A stretch of 9,578 nucleotides of DNA from Propionibacteriaceae bacterium (GCA_027346035.1 DAIESZ010000313.1:1-9578), one strand, 5' to 3'; shown: positions 1-6,673, numbered from the stretch's first letter. The notes: generated by a model from the letters alone, not told the origin. A program made the numbers and translations.

Positions 1-189
1 GTCCAGGTCGTCCGCGGCGCCGCGTTCACGAAGGATGGCGGCATAGGCTTCAGCGGCCTGTCGACGCATCTCGCGCTCGAGCGCTGCGGTGACCAGCGCG
101 GCACGGCTGGACGCCTTGCCCTGCCTCACAGCCCTGTCGAGGAATGCCACTATGCCGTCGGGCAGACGGACCGCGATCTGAGTGCTCAT
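1..189 (-). CDS. Ribbon-helix-helix antitoxin-like DNA-binding protein (MazE-type), 3' end cut off
   Basis: The first 63 codons of a gene that continues past the left window edge. The product starts MSTQIAVRLPDGIVAFLDRA, a beta-strand of alternating polar and hydrophobic residues followed by an amphipathic helix. This is the classic ribbon-helix-helix N-terminus, in which the strand pairs in a dimer and reads the DNA major groove. Residues about 25-45 (GKASSRAALVTAALEREMRR) form the second helix, and an Ala/Glu-rich helix follows. Actinobacterial MazE-like antitoxins look like this, and such proteins normally repress their own promoter and neutralise a toxin encoded just downstream. That toxin would lie outside the window, so pairing is an inference. 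No Shine-Dalgarno sequence stands before the ATG; a -10 element lies so close that the mRNA is probably leaderless. It could instead be a solitary RHH regulator. The family call is firm; the toxin-antitoxin role is less so. Confidence 0.82.
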   Translation of the reverse strand, partial: MSTQIAVRLPDGIVAFLDRAVRQGKASSRAALVTAALEREMRRQAAEAYAAILRERGAADDLD

Positions 190-195
190 GCCCCA

Positions 196-201
196 ATCAT
201 A
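196..201 (-). promoter_or_regulatory. Probable -10 element of a leaderless promoter for the RHH gene
   Basis: The minus strand reads TATGAT followed by six bases (TGGGGC) and then the ATG at 189. This fits the actinobacterial TANNNT -10 consensus. With the usual 6-7 nt spacing, transcription would begin at or next to the A of the start codon, giving an mRNA without a 5' leader. That agrees with the absence of a ribosome binding site. No convincing -35 hexamer lies 16-19 nt upstream; the palindrome at 209-227 occupies that space. Inferred from sequence only. Confidence 0.5.
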
Positions 202-208
202 CCCATTT

Positions 209-227
209 GAATCCCAAGATGGGATTC
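209..227. promoter_or_regulatory. Perfect palindrome, candidate operator of the RHH gene
   Basis: GAATCCCA-AGA-TGGGATTC is an exact inverted repeat with 8-bp arms and a 3-bp centre. It ends about 20 bp upstream of the RHH start codon and just upstream of the proposed -10 element, where a repressor would block RNA polymerase. RHH antitoxins commonly bind short palindromes in their own promoters, so autoregulation is the natural reading. That the RHH product binds this site is an inference. The IS21 end begins only 6 bp away. Confidence 0.5.
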
Positions 228-233
228 ACTGTC

Positions 234-288
234 TGTCAACGCCGGGCGAATCTTGACCCCCTATTGCCGGTTGAACTTTGACCCCCCT
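234..288 (+). repeat. Left terminal inverted repeat of the IS21-family element
   Basis: 55 bp beginning TGTCAACGCC. It matches the reverse complement of 2384-2438 at 41 of 55 positions, with no gaps. It contains two copies of a shorter motif, a CCGG-type start followed by TGAA/CGAA and ending TTGACCCCC (about 242-261 and 267-287). Such multiple internal transposase-binding repeats are typical of IS21 ends. Read outward on the minus strand, positions 239-234 spell TTGACA, a perfect -35 hexamer. Confidence 0.88.
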
Positions 289-304
289 GGTGTGTTTTCG
301 ATGG

Positions 305-1105
305 TTACTTGGTGGTCTTGGGTGTTGCGGGTGGCGGTCCGGTGCGGTGGGCGCGGGTGCGGTAGGAGTCGCCGTCCAGGGGTATGACGTGGGCGTGGTG
401 GACGAGTCGGTCGATGGTCGCGGCTGCCACGACGTCGTCGCCGAGGGTCTCGCCCCAGCGTGAGAACGCGAGGTTGGAGGTCACGATCACGGACCCGGTT
501 TCGTAGCGGGAGGCGATGAGTTGGAAGAACAGGGCGGCTGCTGCGGCGTCGAAGGGGAGGTAGCCGACCTCGTCGATCACGATCAGCCGGTAGCGGTTCA
601 GGCGGCGCAGTTCGAGGTCGAGGCGGCCGTGGTCGTGGGCGTCGGTGAGGCGGCTGATCCAGCCGGTCGCGGAGTTGAACGCGACGGGGTAGGCGGCCTC
701 GGCTGCTTTGATGGCCAGCGCGATCGCGAGGTGTGTCTTGCCGATCCCGGGCGGGCCGAGCAGGACGACGTTCTCCTTGCGGGCCACGAACGTGGTCGTG
801 GCCAGGTGCGCGATGAGGTCGCGGGGCGCGCTGGGCAGGTGGGTGAAGGTGAAGTCCTCGAGGGTTTTGATCTGTGGGAACCGGGCCGCGCTCAGGCGCA
901 TCTTGGTGCCGTTCGCGACCCGGGAGGCGACCTGGCGGCCCAACACCGCGGCGAGGTATTCCTCGTGTGACCAGCCTTCCGTGCGGGCCTGGTCACCCAG
1001 CGCGGTGAACGTCGCGGCGATCACCGGGGCCTTCAGCTCGCGGGCCAGGAAGATGACCTCACCGGCCACGTCCTTGCCCGCCAGTGCGCTCATCGGGGTG
1101 GTCAT
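305..1105 (-). CDS. istB: IS21-family helper ATPase IstB
   Basis: A 266-residue AAA+ ATPase of the DnaA/DnaC-like IstB group. It oligomerises on DNA, selects the target and stimulates the IstA transposase. Residues 1-115 form the N-terminal region. Walker A is GPPGIGKT at 117-124, Walker B LIVIDE at 174-179, the sensor-type SNLAFSRW at 210-217, and a conserved IDRL with the candidate arginine finger at 231-234. The length is normal for the family (about 250-270). The ATG at 1105 overlaps the istA stop as ATGA, so translation probably re-initiates from istA; a second in-frame ATG (residue 5) lies nearby. The C-terminal tail, rich in Pro and Thr, ends 17 bp before the left inverted repeat. No damage is visible. 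Confidence 0.95.
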   Translation of the reverse strand: MTTPMSALAGKDVAGEVIFLARELKAPVIAATFTALGDQARTEGWSHEEYLAAVLGRQVASRVANGTKMRLSAARFPQIKTLEDFTFTHLPSAPRDLIAHLATTTFVARKENVVLLGPPGIGKTHLAIALAIKAAEAAYPVAFNSATGWISRLTDAHDHGRLDLELRRLNRYRLIVIDEVGYLPFDAAAAALFFQLIASRYETGSVIVTSNLAFSRWGETLGDDVVAAATIDRLVHHAHVIPLDGDSYRTRAHRTGPPPATPKTTK

Positions 1106-2367
1106 CGCACGACCTGCAGGGTCGGCGGCGTCGGCGGGAAGGGTGGTGCGGCCAGGTTGAAGACCTCGTCGTAGTGCGACAGTGCCCGCTGACCGACCGC
1201 AGTCCCGGGGGCGGGGACCGGTCCGCGGGTCGTAGCGGTGCGCGCTTGGAAGGCGGTGCGCAGCTCGGCGGCCATCGTGACGTGGGCGGGGTCGGTGATC
1301 GTCTGATGCGTCGACCAGGACCGCAGATGCGCGCCAACCTGGGTCCCGGCGCAGGTCACGACCACCTCACCCAAGCCCGTGTGGATGTCGACGAACCGGC
1401 CGATCATCGTCGGGTCGACCGAGTAGTCGTTGCCGGCGACCCGCACGTAGTAGTCCCGCGCCAACCTCACCCGGCTCGACGTTCCCACGGTGGGCGCGAC
1501 CGGAGGCAGGGCGCCCATCGCCGCGACGTCCTCGACGACCAGCGCCCCGGGGGCCTGCCCGGTGCGACGCAGCATCCGGGTGTTCGCCCGCGGCAACCAA
1601 TCAGCCAGCTGGGCGTTGTAGTCGCCCGGGCTCGTGAACGTGCGCCCCGGCATGAACGACGTCTCGAAGAACCCGTTCGCCCGCTCGATCACACCCTTGG
1701 TCTCCGGGTCACGCGCAGCGGCCTGGTAGATCCTGGTCCCCAGCGTGCCCGCGAACGACCTCGCCGACACCGTCAACCGGCGATGCTGCCCGATACCGGA
1801 CTCGTTGTCCCAGACCAACATCTTCGGGACCCCACCCAACCCGGCCAACAGCTGCCACATCCCCGCGACCAGGTCCCCAGCCTGCCGCGAGGGCAACAGC
1901 AACGCCATCATGAACCCCGAATACGCGGCCACCATCGTCAGCACCGGCGGGTCCGCGAACACCCTCGGGGCGACCGGGACGACCTTACCCGGGAACCACA
2001 GATCACACTGCACAATCTCCCCAGCCGCATACCTGGTCCGGTCGGCCGGGTCGGGCGGGCTGAACAACGGCCGCAGCAACGCGACCCTGGCCCGCAACAC
2101 CGACGACGAATGCTGCCACCCAATCTTCTCCGCGATCACCGTGGCCGGCATCTCCGGGAACTCCGCCAGCAACCGCCGGATCGCCGGCTCGAACTCATCG
2201 ACCCGCGACCCCTGCGGCGCCCTGGAGTACCTCGGCGGGGCATCCGCGGCCAACGCCGACCGGACCGTGTTCCTCGCCAACCCCAACCGCCGCGCGATCG
2301 CCTTGACACCCATCTGCTCCGACCGGTTCAACCGACGGATCTCTGCCCAATCATCCACTCTGATCAC
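1102..2367 (-). CDS. istA: IS21-family DDE transposase IstA
   Basis: A 421-residue transposase that cuts and joins the element ends. A helix-turn-helix lies at about residues 21-40 (VKAIARRLGLARNTVRSALA). The RNase H-like core follows, with catalytic Asp122 in QCDLWFP, Asp187 in LVWDNE and Glu228 in GVIERANG. A beta-barrel C-terminal region with RLARDYYVRVAGNDYSVDP (about 288-306) ends the conserved part. I chose the GTG at 2367 because family members as I recall them begin just before an [ED]DWAEIRRL motif. The frame stays open to an ATG at 2397, but that codon lies inside the terminal repeat and has no ribosome binding site. A third option is the GTG at 2358, preceded by AGGGAG at 8-nt spacing. 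The gene overlaps istB by 4 nt and is intact. Confidence 0.93.
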   Translation of the reverse strand: MIRVDDWAEIRRLNRSEQMGVKAIARRLGLARNTVRSALAADAPPRYSRAPQGSRVDEFEPAIRRLLAEFPEMPATVIAEKIGWQHSSSVLRARVALLRPLFSPPDPADRTRYAAGEIVQCDLWFPGKVVPVAPRVFADPPVLTMVAAYSGFMMALLLPSRQAGDLVAGMWQLLAGLGGVPKMLVWDNESGIGQHRRLTVSARSFAGTLGTRIYQAAARDPETKGVIERANGFFETSFMPGRTFTSPGDYNAQLADWLPRANTRMLRRTGQAPGALVVEDVAAMGALPPVAPTVGTSSRVRLARDYYVRVAGNDYSVDPTMIGRFVDIHTGLGEVVVTCAGTQVGAHLRSWSTHQTITDPAHVTMAAELRTAFQARTATTRGPVPAPGTAVGQRALSHYDEVFNLAAPPFPPTPPTLQVVR

Positions 2368-2383
2368 TCCCTCACTCTGGCCG

Positions 2384-2438
2384 AGGGGGGTCAACATTCA
2401 CTCGGCGCCACGGGGTCAGTGTTCACTCGGCGTCGACA
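2384..2438 (-). repeat. Right terminal inverted repeat of the IS21-family element
   Basis: Read inward on the minus strand it begins TGTCGACGCC and pairs with 234-288 over 55 bp (41 identities, no gaps). It carries two copies of the internal motif CCGAGTGAA followed by TGACCCC, which are closer to each other than the two on the left. The upstream in-frame ATG of istA (2397) lies within it. Confidence 0.88.
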
Positions 2439-2840
2439 GAAGGAGCCGAACGTATCAGCGGTCCGACCAACAACGCGTCAGGCCAGATGGACCCGCCGTC
2501 CCTCAGACACGGCGATCGGGACGGCCGCGGCGACCCCGAAGGGACGCTCCCACGCAGGCCCTACCCGAGGAATCCCCCGGTTGCAGCCACGCCAGTGAAA
2601 GCAGCGGGGCGTGAAGCGCGGCGACCCGCCCTGACGTCGGCGGCCGGAACGCCGCACAACGGCGGAACGCCGGTCCCCACACGCCGAGCGAAGACCGTCC
2701 GGGAGCAGGCCCGGAGCGAGCCCCGCCACGTCCCGCAGGAGTGATTCTCCTACGAAGTCACATCTGGTGGAATAGCCATCGGAGGTAATTTGGGGGGCTA
2801 ACTTCCCCGGTCCTGATGAGCAGCACATTCGCCGGCCTGG
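2439..2840. other. Gene-free interval between the insertion sequence and the PfkB kinase gene
   Basis: About 400 bases in which I recognise no gene. Two frames stay open: plus 2487-2744, which has several AGA/AGG codons that are rare in the neighbours, and minus 2478-2867. Both give low-complexity Arg/Pro/Gly-rich translations without a domain, and I regard them as chance. I looked for tRNA, tmRNA, RNase P and cobalamin-riboswitch landmarks and saw none. What is visible is a 10-bp direct repeat (2645-2672), a small AGGAG/CTCCT hairpin (2737-2751), and a patch of lower GC at about 2742-2810. The interval may hold remnants of whatever once stood upstream of the RHH gene before the insertion. 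Confidence 0.6.
2645..2672. repeat. Short direct repeat CGGAACGCCG, two copies
   Basis: CGGAACGCCG occurs at 2645-2654 and again at 2663-2672, with starts 18 bp apart. The flanking bases (GCGGC, GGCGG, CCGG) also allow alternative GC-rich stem pairings. The purpose is unknown; it may be a protein-binding pair or simply chance in GC-rich DNA. Confidence 0.4.
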
Positions 2841-2862
2841 CTGGGAGCGGGGGCTCCCCCAG
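2841..2862 (-). terminator. Candidate terminator stem-loop after the PfkB kinase gene
   Basis: Reading the minus strand, the stem begins 1 nt after the kinase stop codon: CTGGGGGAGC, loop CCCC, GCTCCCAG. The 8-bp arms pair fully if two G residues bulge out. No T-tract follows, which is common for actinobacterial terminators but weakens the call. An alternative GGGGG/CCCCC pairing also exists. Confidence 0.4.
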
Positions 2863-2863
2863 T

Positions 2864-3754
2864 TCACGTCACCGACCTAGCGGCCGCCTGGTTGGCTGCC
2901 TGCAGGGCGGCCCCCACATGGCCGGCTTGTGCAAGTCGCGCCAGGAGCACACCGGTGTGCACGTCACCGGCCCCGATGGTGTCAACAGCCCTGACTGGGG
3001 GCACCGCGAGCTGGGTGACCTCCTCGCCCAGGTCACCTCCGGTCGCCATACAGCCGGCCGCCCCTTCCCTGACGATGATGAGGGTCGACCCCGGGATTTC
3101 GAACTTGGAGCGAACAGCTCGGATCAGGTCCCACCCACTCAAACTCTGGTTGTTGCAGATGAGTCGCGCTTCGCGCTGGTTCATGGTCAGCAGTCCCAGC
3201 TGCGGCAGGAGGACGTTCCAGCGGCTGGCCGGGATATCGAGGATGAGTGGGCCGGGGTCGAGGGCGAAGCGTCCGGGTGGCCGCGTCCTGAGCCAGGACT
3301 CGATGGCCGGTCCGCTGACAGGGTAGGTCAGATCGTAGCCGGAGAGGGCGACCAGATCGCGGGGGCGGGTGTCAAGGCGGCTGAGAGCGTCGAGGCTCTG
3401 TCGGGACTCCACTCCGGGAACCGTGACGTAGGTGTTTTCGAGGTCGGGCTCGCTGAGGGCGATGCAGAAGCCCGTGTCAGCTTCAGTGCTCGCGGCCATC
3501 GCCGTGGCGATGCCCTCAGCGTGCAGCGCGGCCCGGACGAGGTCGCCGTGGGGGCCGGTGCCGTGCGGGGCGGCGTACACGCACGACACACCCTGGCGGG
3601 CGACAGCCGAGGCGAGGTTGAAGCCCGCCCCGACCTCGCGGCGGAGACTCTCTCCGATCACGTCCCCGCCGCGCGGCGGAAGCGCCGGCACACGAATGAC
3701 GAGGTCGACGAGGATGCTCACCAGCGAGACGACCCGGGCCGGGGGTTCACTCAT
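2864..3754 (-). CDS. PfkB/ribokinase-family sugar or nucleoside kinase (YegV-like)
   Basis: A 296-residue kinase that transfers phosphate from ATP to a hydroxyl of a sugar or nucleoside in the cytoplasm. An N-terminal strand with Asp17 in SILVDLV and a Gly-rich stretch GAGFNLASAVARQG (42-55) mark the substrate-binding side. The family signature DTIGAGD lies at 258-264, with Asp264 as catalytic base, and NQREA at 192-196. The sequence GFCIALSEPD followed by GVESRQ and LSGYDL (95-141) recalls E. coli YegV, a PfkB protein of unknown substrate. The ATG at 3754 gives a normal family length; a longer frame reaches 3850, but it lies inside the transporter gene and adds unconserved sequence. The start overlaps the transporter stop by 8 nt (ATGAGTGA), so the two are co-translated. 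The likely role is trapping what the transporter imports. The family is certain, the substrate unknown. Confidence 0.9.
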   Translation of the reverse strand: MSEPPARVVSLVSILVDLVIRVPALPPRGGDVIGESLRREVGAGFNLASAVARQGVSCVYAAPHGTGPHGDLVRAALHAEGIATAMAASTEADTGFCIALSEPDLENTYVTVPGVESRQSLDALSRLDTRPRDLVALSGYDLTYPVSGPAIESWLRTRPPGRFALDPGPLILDIPASRWNVLLPQLGLLTMNQREARLICNNQSLSGWDLIRAVRSKFEIPGSTLIIVREGAAGCMATGGDLGEEVTQLAVPPVRAVDTIGAGDVHTGVLLARLAQAGHVGAALQAANQAAARSVT

Positions 3755-5228
3755 CGGCGAGGCCCCGTTCCGCTGACTCCAACGGTTCACCGGCCTGACG
3801 CGCCACCCTCGCACTTGCGATTCCCCAGGCCCAGAACAGTGCGGCGGCACTCGTTCCGGCGATCAGCCAACCGAGGGAGTTCTGACCGAACCACGTGCCG
3901 GACAGTGCCCCCGAGAACCACACCACGTGGCCGACCTGCACCCGGGTGAACTGGAGGGCGAGCACGATCGCCACGATCCATGCCGTCAGGGCCGTCCAAC
4001 GGACGCCGCCCTGATACCAGTAGGTGCTGCCGGCGCGGGTGTCGACGATGCCGGCCTGATCGAAGTGCGGGCGGTGGGTCATGTCGACGAGGACGACGCC
4101 TGCCCACGCCGTGAGCGGGACGGCGAGCAACGTGAGGAACGTGGTGAAGGGTCCGTAGAAGTCGTGGGTGATGACGGTCATGTACAGCCCGCCCACGGTG
4201 ATCAGGACGGCGTCGACCGTGACGGCCGTCGTGCGACGCACCTTGATGCCCCCCGTGATGAGATTCAGACCCGAGGAATACATGGACAGGTCGGCCGCCG
4301 CGATGAGGCCGAACACGGCGGTGATGAGATACGGAATGACCATCCAGCCGGGAAGCGAAGCGCCGATGGCGGCCACGGGATCATTCGCCGACGCCAGATC
4401 CTTGTTCGTCAGGGCCATCAGCGCGCCCAGACTGATCAGCACAACCAGGGGCACCGACGCCCCAGCCACCGTCGCGGCGACCACGTTGCGCGACGGCACG
4501 CGCCGGGGCAGGTAGCGAACGTAATCGGCCCCGGCCGACAGCCACCCCAGCCCCGTTGCGGCGGCGATGAACCCGAGCCCGCCCATCACGGCAGGCAATG
4601 GGGCGCCAGAAGTGGCGAGAACCGCGGACCAGTCGACCTTGACGGCGAGGAAGGCCCCGATGAACACGGTCAGGGCACCGAATACCCAGGTGAGCCATTT
4701 CTGGATCCACATGATGGTGGCGTGGCCGAACACTCCGATACCCGCGGACACGGCCACGACGGCGAGCAGGCAGATCACCGTCGCGATCGGGCCGGTGGAC
4801 AAGCCGACGACGTGGATCATCGCCAGGAGCGCGTAGGCGGCCGTTGTGCACATGATCGTTTCCCAGCCGACGAAGGACAACCACGAGACCAGCGTCGGCG
4901 CCCAGTTGCCTCGGACGCCGAACACGGCGCGGGACAAGGTCAGGGCTGGCGCACCTCCGGCCTTCCCCACCGTGCTGAGGAGCCCGACCAGCAGGAACGA
5001 CCCGACCGAACCAACCACCGCGACCACGATCGACTGGAGCACGCTCAACCCGCTGAAGCTCACGAGCACAGCACCGAGGGTGATGCCGAGGACTCCCATG
5101 TTGGCGCCGAACCAGGTCCAGAAGAGTTCGAGCGCCCCCCCGTATCGTTCGGCGTCGGGCACCGGCTCAATTCCTCGCGTCTCGACCACCCCGACCCGGG
5201 GAATGTCGTTAGTCATCAGGTCACTCAT
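3747..5228 (-). CDS. NCS1-family nucleobase/nucleoside-type permease (CodB/PucI-like)
   Basis: A 493-residue membrane protein of the nucleobase:cation symporter-1 family (cytosine, purines, allantoin, hydantoins, thiamine and similar compounds). The cytoplasmic N-terminus ends in the ERYGGALELFWTWFGANMG motif (27-45) that starts TM1. GKAGGAPALTLSRAVFGVRG (88-107) is the family signature around TM2-TM3, and SAGADYVRYLPRRVPSRN (231-248) matches the conserved ADYxRY loop. About twelve hydrophobic segments are visible, and the polar C-terminus is about 20 residues. The start at 5228 is set by AAGGAG 5 nt upstream; the frame extends to 5336, but the added residues are not transporter-like. It overlaps the kinase gene by 8 nt. 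Substrates differ widely within NCS1 and cannot be assigned here; the adjacent kinase suggests a nucleoside or sugar-bearing compound. Confidence 0.92.
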   Translation of the reverse strand: MSDLMTNDIPRVGVVETRGIEPVPDAERYGGALELFWTWFGANMGVLGITLGAVLVSFSGLSVLQSIVVAVVGSVGSFLLVGLLSTVGKAGGAPALTLSRAVFGVRGNWAPTLVSWLSFVGWETIMCTTAAYALLAMIHVVGLSTGPIATVICLLAVVAVSAGIGVFGHATIMWIQKWLTWVFGALTVFIGAFLAVKVDWSAVLATSGAPLPAVMGGLGFIAAATGLGWLSAGADYVRYLPRRVPSRNVVAATVAGASVPLVVLISLGALMALTNKDLASANDPVAAIGASLPGWMVIPYLITAVFGLIAAADLSMYSSGLNLITGGIKVRRTTAVTVDAVLITVGGLYMTVITHDFYGPFTTFLTLLAVPLTAWAGVVLVDMTHRPHFDQAGIVDTRAGSTYWYQGGVRWTALTAWIVAIVLALQFTRVQVGHVVWFSGALSGTWFGQNSLGWLIAGTSAAALFWAWGIASARVARQAGEPLESAERGLADE

Positions 5229-5233
5229 CGGTT

Positions 5234-5239
5234 CTCCTT
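5234..5239 (-). promoter_or_regulatory. Ribosome binding site that fixes the permease start
   Basis: Minus-strand AAGGAG stands 5 nt before the ATG at 5228. It is the strongest Shine-Dalgarno sequence in the window. It decides against the longer frame starting at 5336 and marks this gene as the first of a separately initiated unit. Confidence 0.75.
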
Positions 5240-5246
5240 GATCCAC

Positions 5247-5260
5247 CGGGCCGTGGCCCG
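5247..5260. promoter_or_regulatory. Short perfect inverted repeat in the permease leader
   Basis: CGGGCCGTGGCCCG is an exact palindrome apart from its 2-bp centre. In RNA it could form a 5-bp stem with a CACG loop, 7 nt upstream of the AAGGAG. It could influence access to the ribosome binding site or be an operator half; nothing else supports a regulatory role. No clear promoter hexamers were found between it and the cobS end. Confidence 0.3.
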
Positions 5261-5340
5261 CTTCGTTGTTGATGTCACACTCATTTGGCAGCGCCCCACA
5301 GACCGCGACCGAGGATCGCCACCCAGCGCTCGGCACTGAT

Positions 5341-5366
5341 CGGGGTGCGGCGCCGCCTACTCCCCG
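5341..5366 (-). terminator. Candidate terminator stem-loop after cobS
   Basis: The stem begins 1 nt after the cobS TAG. CGGGG (5341-5345) pairs with CCCCG (5362-5366), and the inner GCGGC (5347-5351) with GCCGC (5352-5356), so the centre is the palindrome GCGGCGCCGC. Internal bulges are needed and no T-tract follows. Its position between two separately initiated units supports a transcription end for the cob operon. Confidence 0.45.
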
Positions 5367-5367
5367 C

Positions 5368-6138
5368 CTACAGCAGCGCAGCCACGACCCAGAACACCGC
5401 TTGGGTGGTTTCGATCAGCGAACCGAACGTGTCTCCCGTGAGGCCGCCGAGGCGGCGGGTGAGATGCGACCGCCACCCCTCGGAAACCGCGAGCGCGATC
5501 ACCGACGCGGAGCCGTACACGAGCGCCCCGTGAGGGCCGCCCACCAGCCATCCGCCGCCGGTCGCGACCGCGGTGACGGCGAGCGCGGAGATCAGGGCCG
5601 CGAAGGGCCCGGTCACCCCGACGAACAGGGCGCCGAATCCGCTTTGGCGCGCTCCGGGTACGCCCCGGCGGGTGGCGATTACTGAGGCGCAGCGCCCGAC
5701 GGCCGGTCCGACGATCAGTGCGACCGCAGGGCCCCCCGGACCATGCGTCGACGCCAGCGCGGCGATGTCGAGGAACAACGCCGCCACGATGCTCGCGACA
5801 CCCATCGGTCCGATGTCAGATCTGCGCATGATCGCGAGCGCCTCGGACGCCGAGCGGCGCGATCCCAGCCCGTCCGCCGTGTCAGCAAGACCATCCAGAT
5901 GCATGGCGCCGGTGAGCCCCTGCAGCACCAGCAGCCCGCAGACCGCTGCGAAGGCGTCCGACCCGGTACGCCACCGGACACCGAAGCCCACCGCACCGGC
6001 GATCACGCCCAGGCCGAGTCCGAGCCAGGGGAACACCCGGATGGCCCGAGCAGCCACCGCCCGGTCGATCCGCGCGGTGAACGGAGCCGGGACGATCGTG
6101 AACAGCCCCAACGCCGCGGCCAGTCCCCGCTCAGACAT
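5368..6138 (-). CDS. cobS: Adenosylcobinamide-GDP ribazoletransferase (cobalamin synthase) CobS
   Basis: A 256-residue integral membrane enzyme that joins adenosylcobinamide-GDP to alpha-ribazole (or its phosphate), the assembly step of the nucleotide loop. The signature HLDGLADTADGLGS lies at 80-93 and supplies the acidic Mg-binding residues. MRRSDIGPMG (104-113) follows, GPAVGRCASV at 144-153, and the C-terminal RRLGGLTGDTFGSLIE at 228-243. Several hydrophobic helices surround these, and the length is typical. I chose the ATG at 6138 because GGGAG stands 5 nt before it and because it overlaps the cobU stop by 8 nt (ATGTCTGA); a GTG four codons upstream (6150) is possible. It is the last gene of the cob operon here and is followed by a stem-loop. 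Lower-base activation by CobT, its usual partner, is not encoded nearby. Confidence 0.95.
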   Translation of the reverse strand: MSERGLAAALGLFTIVPAPFTARIDRAVAARAIRVFPWLGLGLGVIAGAVGFGVRWRTGSDAFAAVCGLLVLQGLTGAMHLDGLADTADGLGSRRSASEALAIMRRSDIGPMGVASIVAALFLDIAALASTHGPGGPAVALIVGPAVGRCASVIATRRGVPGARQSGFGALFVGVTGPFAALISALAVTAVATGGGWLVGGPHGALVYGSASVIALAVSEGWRSHLTRRLGGLTGDTFGSLIETTQAVFWVVAALL

Positions 6139-6673
6139 CACGACTCCCACCCTTGACCAGGACGGGGATGCCGCTCACGCACAACCACACCTCGTCGCAT
6201 TCGGCCGCGACCCGGGCGTTGAGCAGTCCCAGCATGTCCCGAAACACTCTCCCCGAGCGGTGATCAGGGACGACTCCCCAGCCGACCTCGTTGGTCACGA
6301 GGACGACATCACGTGCGGTCGCCCGCACGGCTTCAACCAGGCCGTCGATGTCAGCGCTCAGCGCCGGTGGGATCGAGCCATCCCACGCCTCGTGTCGGTC
6401 CATCACCCGGGTCAACCACAGCGAGAGACAGTCGACCAGAACGGGGCGGTGGGAGGCGCGTGCCAGGACCCGGGCGATGTCGAGGGTCTCGATCGTCGCC
6501 CAGGAGTGGGGACGCTGCTCGCGGTGCACTTGCACCCGCGCGGCCCACTCGGGATCCTCGGGCGACGGCGGGAAACCGGTCGCGACATAGTCGGTGTGTC
6601 GGCCGGCGAGCAGGGATTCCGCGTGACGTGACTTGCCGGACCGGCTGCCACCCGTGACCAGGACCCGGGTCAT
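6131..6673 (-). CDS. cobU: Adenosylcobinamide kinase / adenosylcobinamide-phosphate guanylyltransferase CobU
   Basis: A 180-residue bifunctional enzyme that phosphorylates adenosylcobinamide and then transfers GMP to it, making the GDP-activated corrinoid for CobS. The P-loop GGSRSGKS is at 8-15 and DYVATG at 28-33. VQVHREQRP contains His50, which corresponds to the guanylylated histidine of the family. VLVDCLSLWL lies at 78-87, and VTNEVGWGVVPDHRSGRVFR at 126-145. All key residues are present and the length is normal. The ATG at 6673 has no spaced ribosome binding site, but it overlaps the stop of the 28-codon ORF as ATGA, so initiation is probably by coupling. The frame stays open to 6844, but the extra residues are not CobU-like and would overlap cobBC. 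The stop overlaps cobS by 8 nt. Confidence 0.95.
   Translation of the reverse strand: MTRVLVTGGSRSGKSRHAESLLAGRHTDYVATGFPPSPEDPEWAARVQVHREQRPHSWATIETLDIARVLARASHRPVLVDCLSLWLTRVMDRHEAWDGSIPPALSADIDGLVEAVRATARDVVLVTNEVGWGVVPDHRSGRVFRDMLGLLNARVAAECDEVWLCVSGIPVLVKGGSRDV

Larger units (their letters stand above)
234..2438 (-). mobile_element. Complete IS21-family insertion sequence
   Basis: A 2205-bp element bounded by 55-bp imperfect inverted repeats that begin 5'-TGTC and end GACA-3', enclosing overlapping istA and istB. This is the standard IS21 plan: long ends holding repeated internal motifs, a DDE transposase, and an AAA+ helper ATPase translated by coupling. Both genes are full length with intact catalytic motifs, so the copy could still be active. 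No 4-8 bp target duplication is visible: the left flank ends CACTGTC and the right flank begins GAAGGAG. Allowing a 2-bp extension of the repeats (232-2440) does not reveal one either. Flank loss, recombination between copies, or a later rearrangement could explain this. It sits between the RHH gene promoter and the NCS1/PfkB unit. Confidence 0.93.

Noticed and set aside
225..2447. Target-site duplication flanking the IS
   Set aside because: Flank bases CACTGTC and GAAGGAG share no direct repeat at any plausible end position.
1084..2598. 504-codon open frame on the plus strand, antisense to istA
   Set aside because: Arg/Pro/His-rich translation without any domain. It mirrors the strongly biased codons of istA, which has clear catalytic motifs.
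2478..2867. 129-codon minus-strand frame and an 85-codon plus-strand frame (2487-2744) in the gap
   Set aside because: Atypical codon use (AGA/AGG), no motif, no ribosome binding site worth noting; described as gene-free instead.
3927..5339. 470-codon open frame on the plus strand opposite the permease
   Set aside because: Low-complexity Asp/Arg/Gly/His-rich product. The minus-strand frame encodes a well-formed NCS1 transporter.
5229..5367. Search for a cobalamin riboswitch between cobS and the permease
   Set aside because: No B12-box-like core was found, and the gap of 139 bp also holds a terminator-like stem. A riboswitch, if present, would more likely lie upstream of the operon, beyond position 9578.
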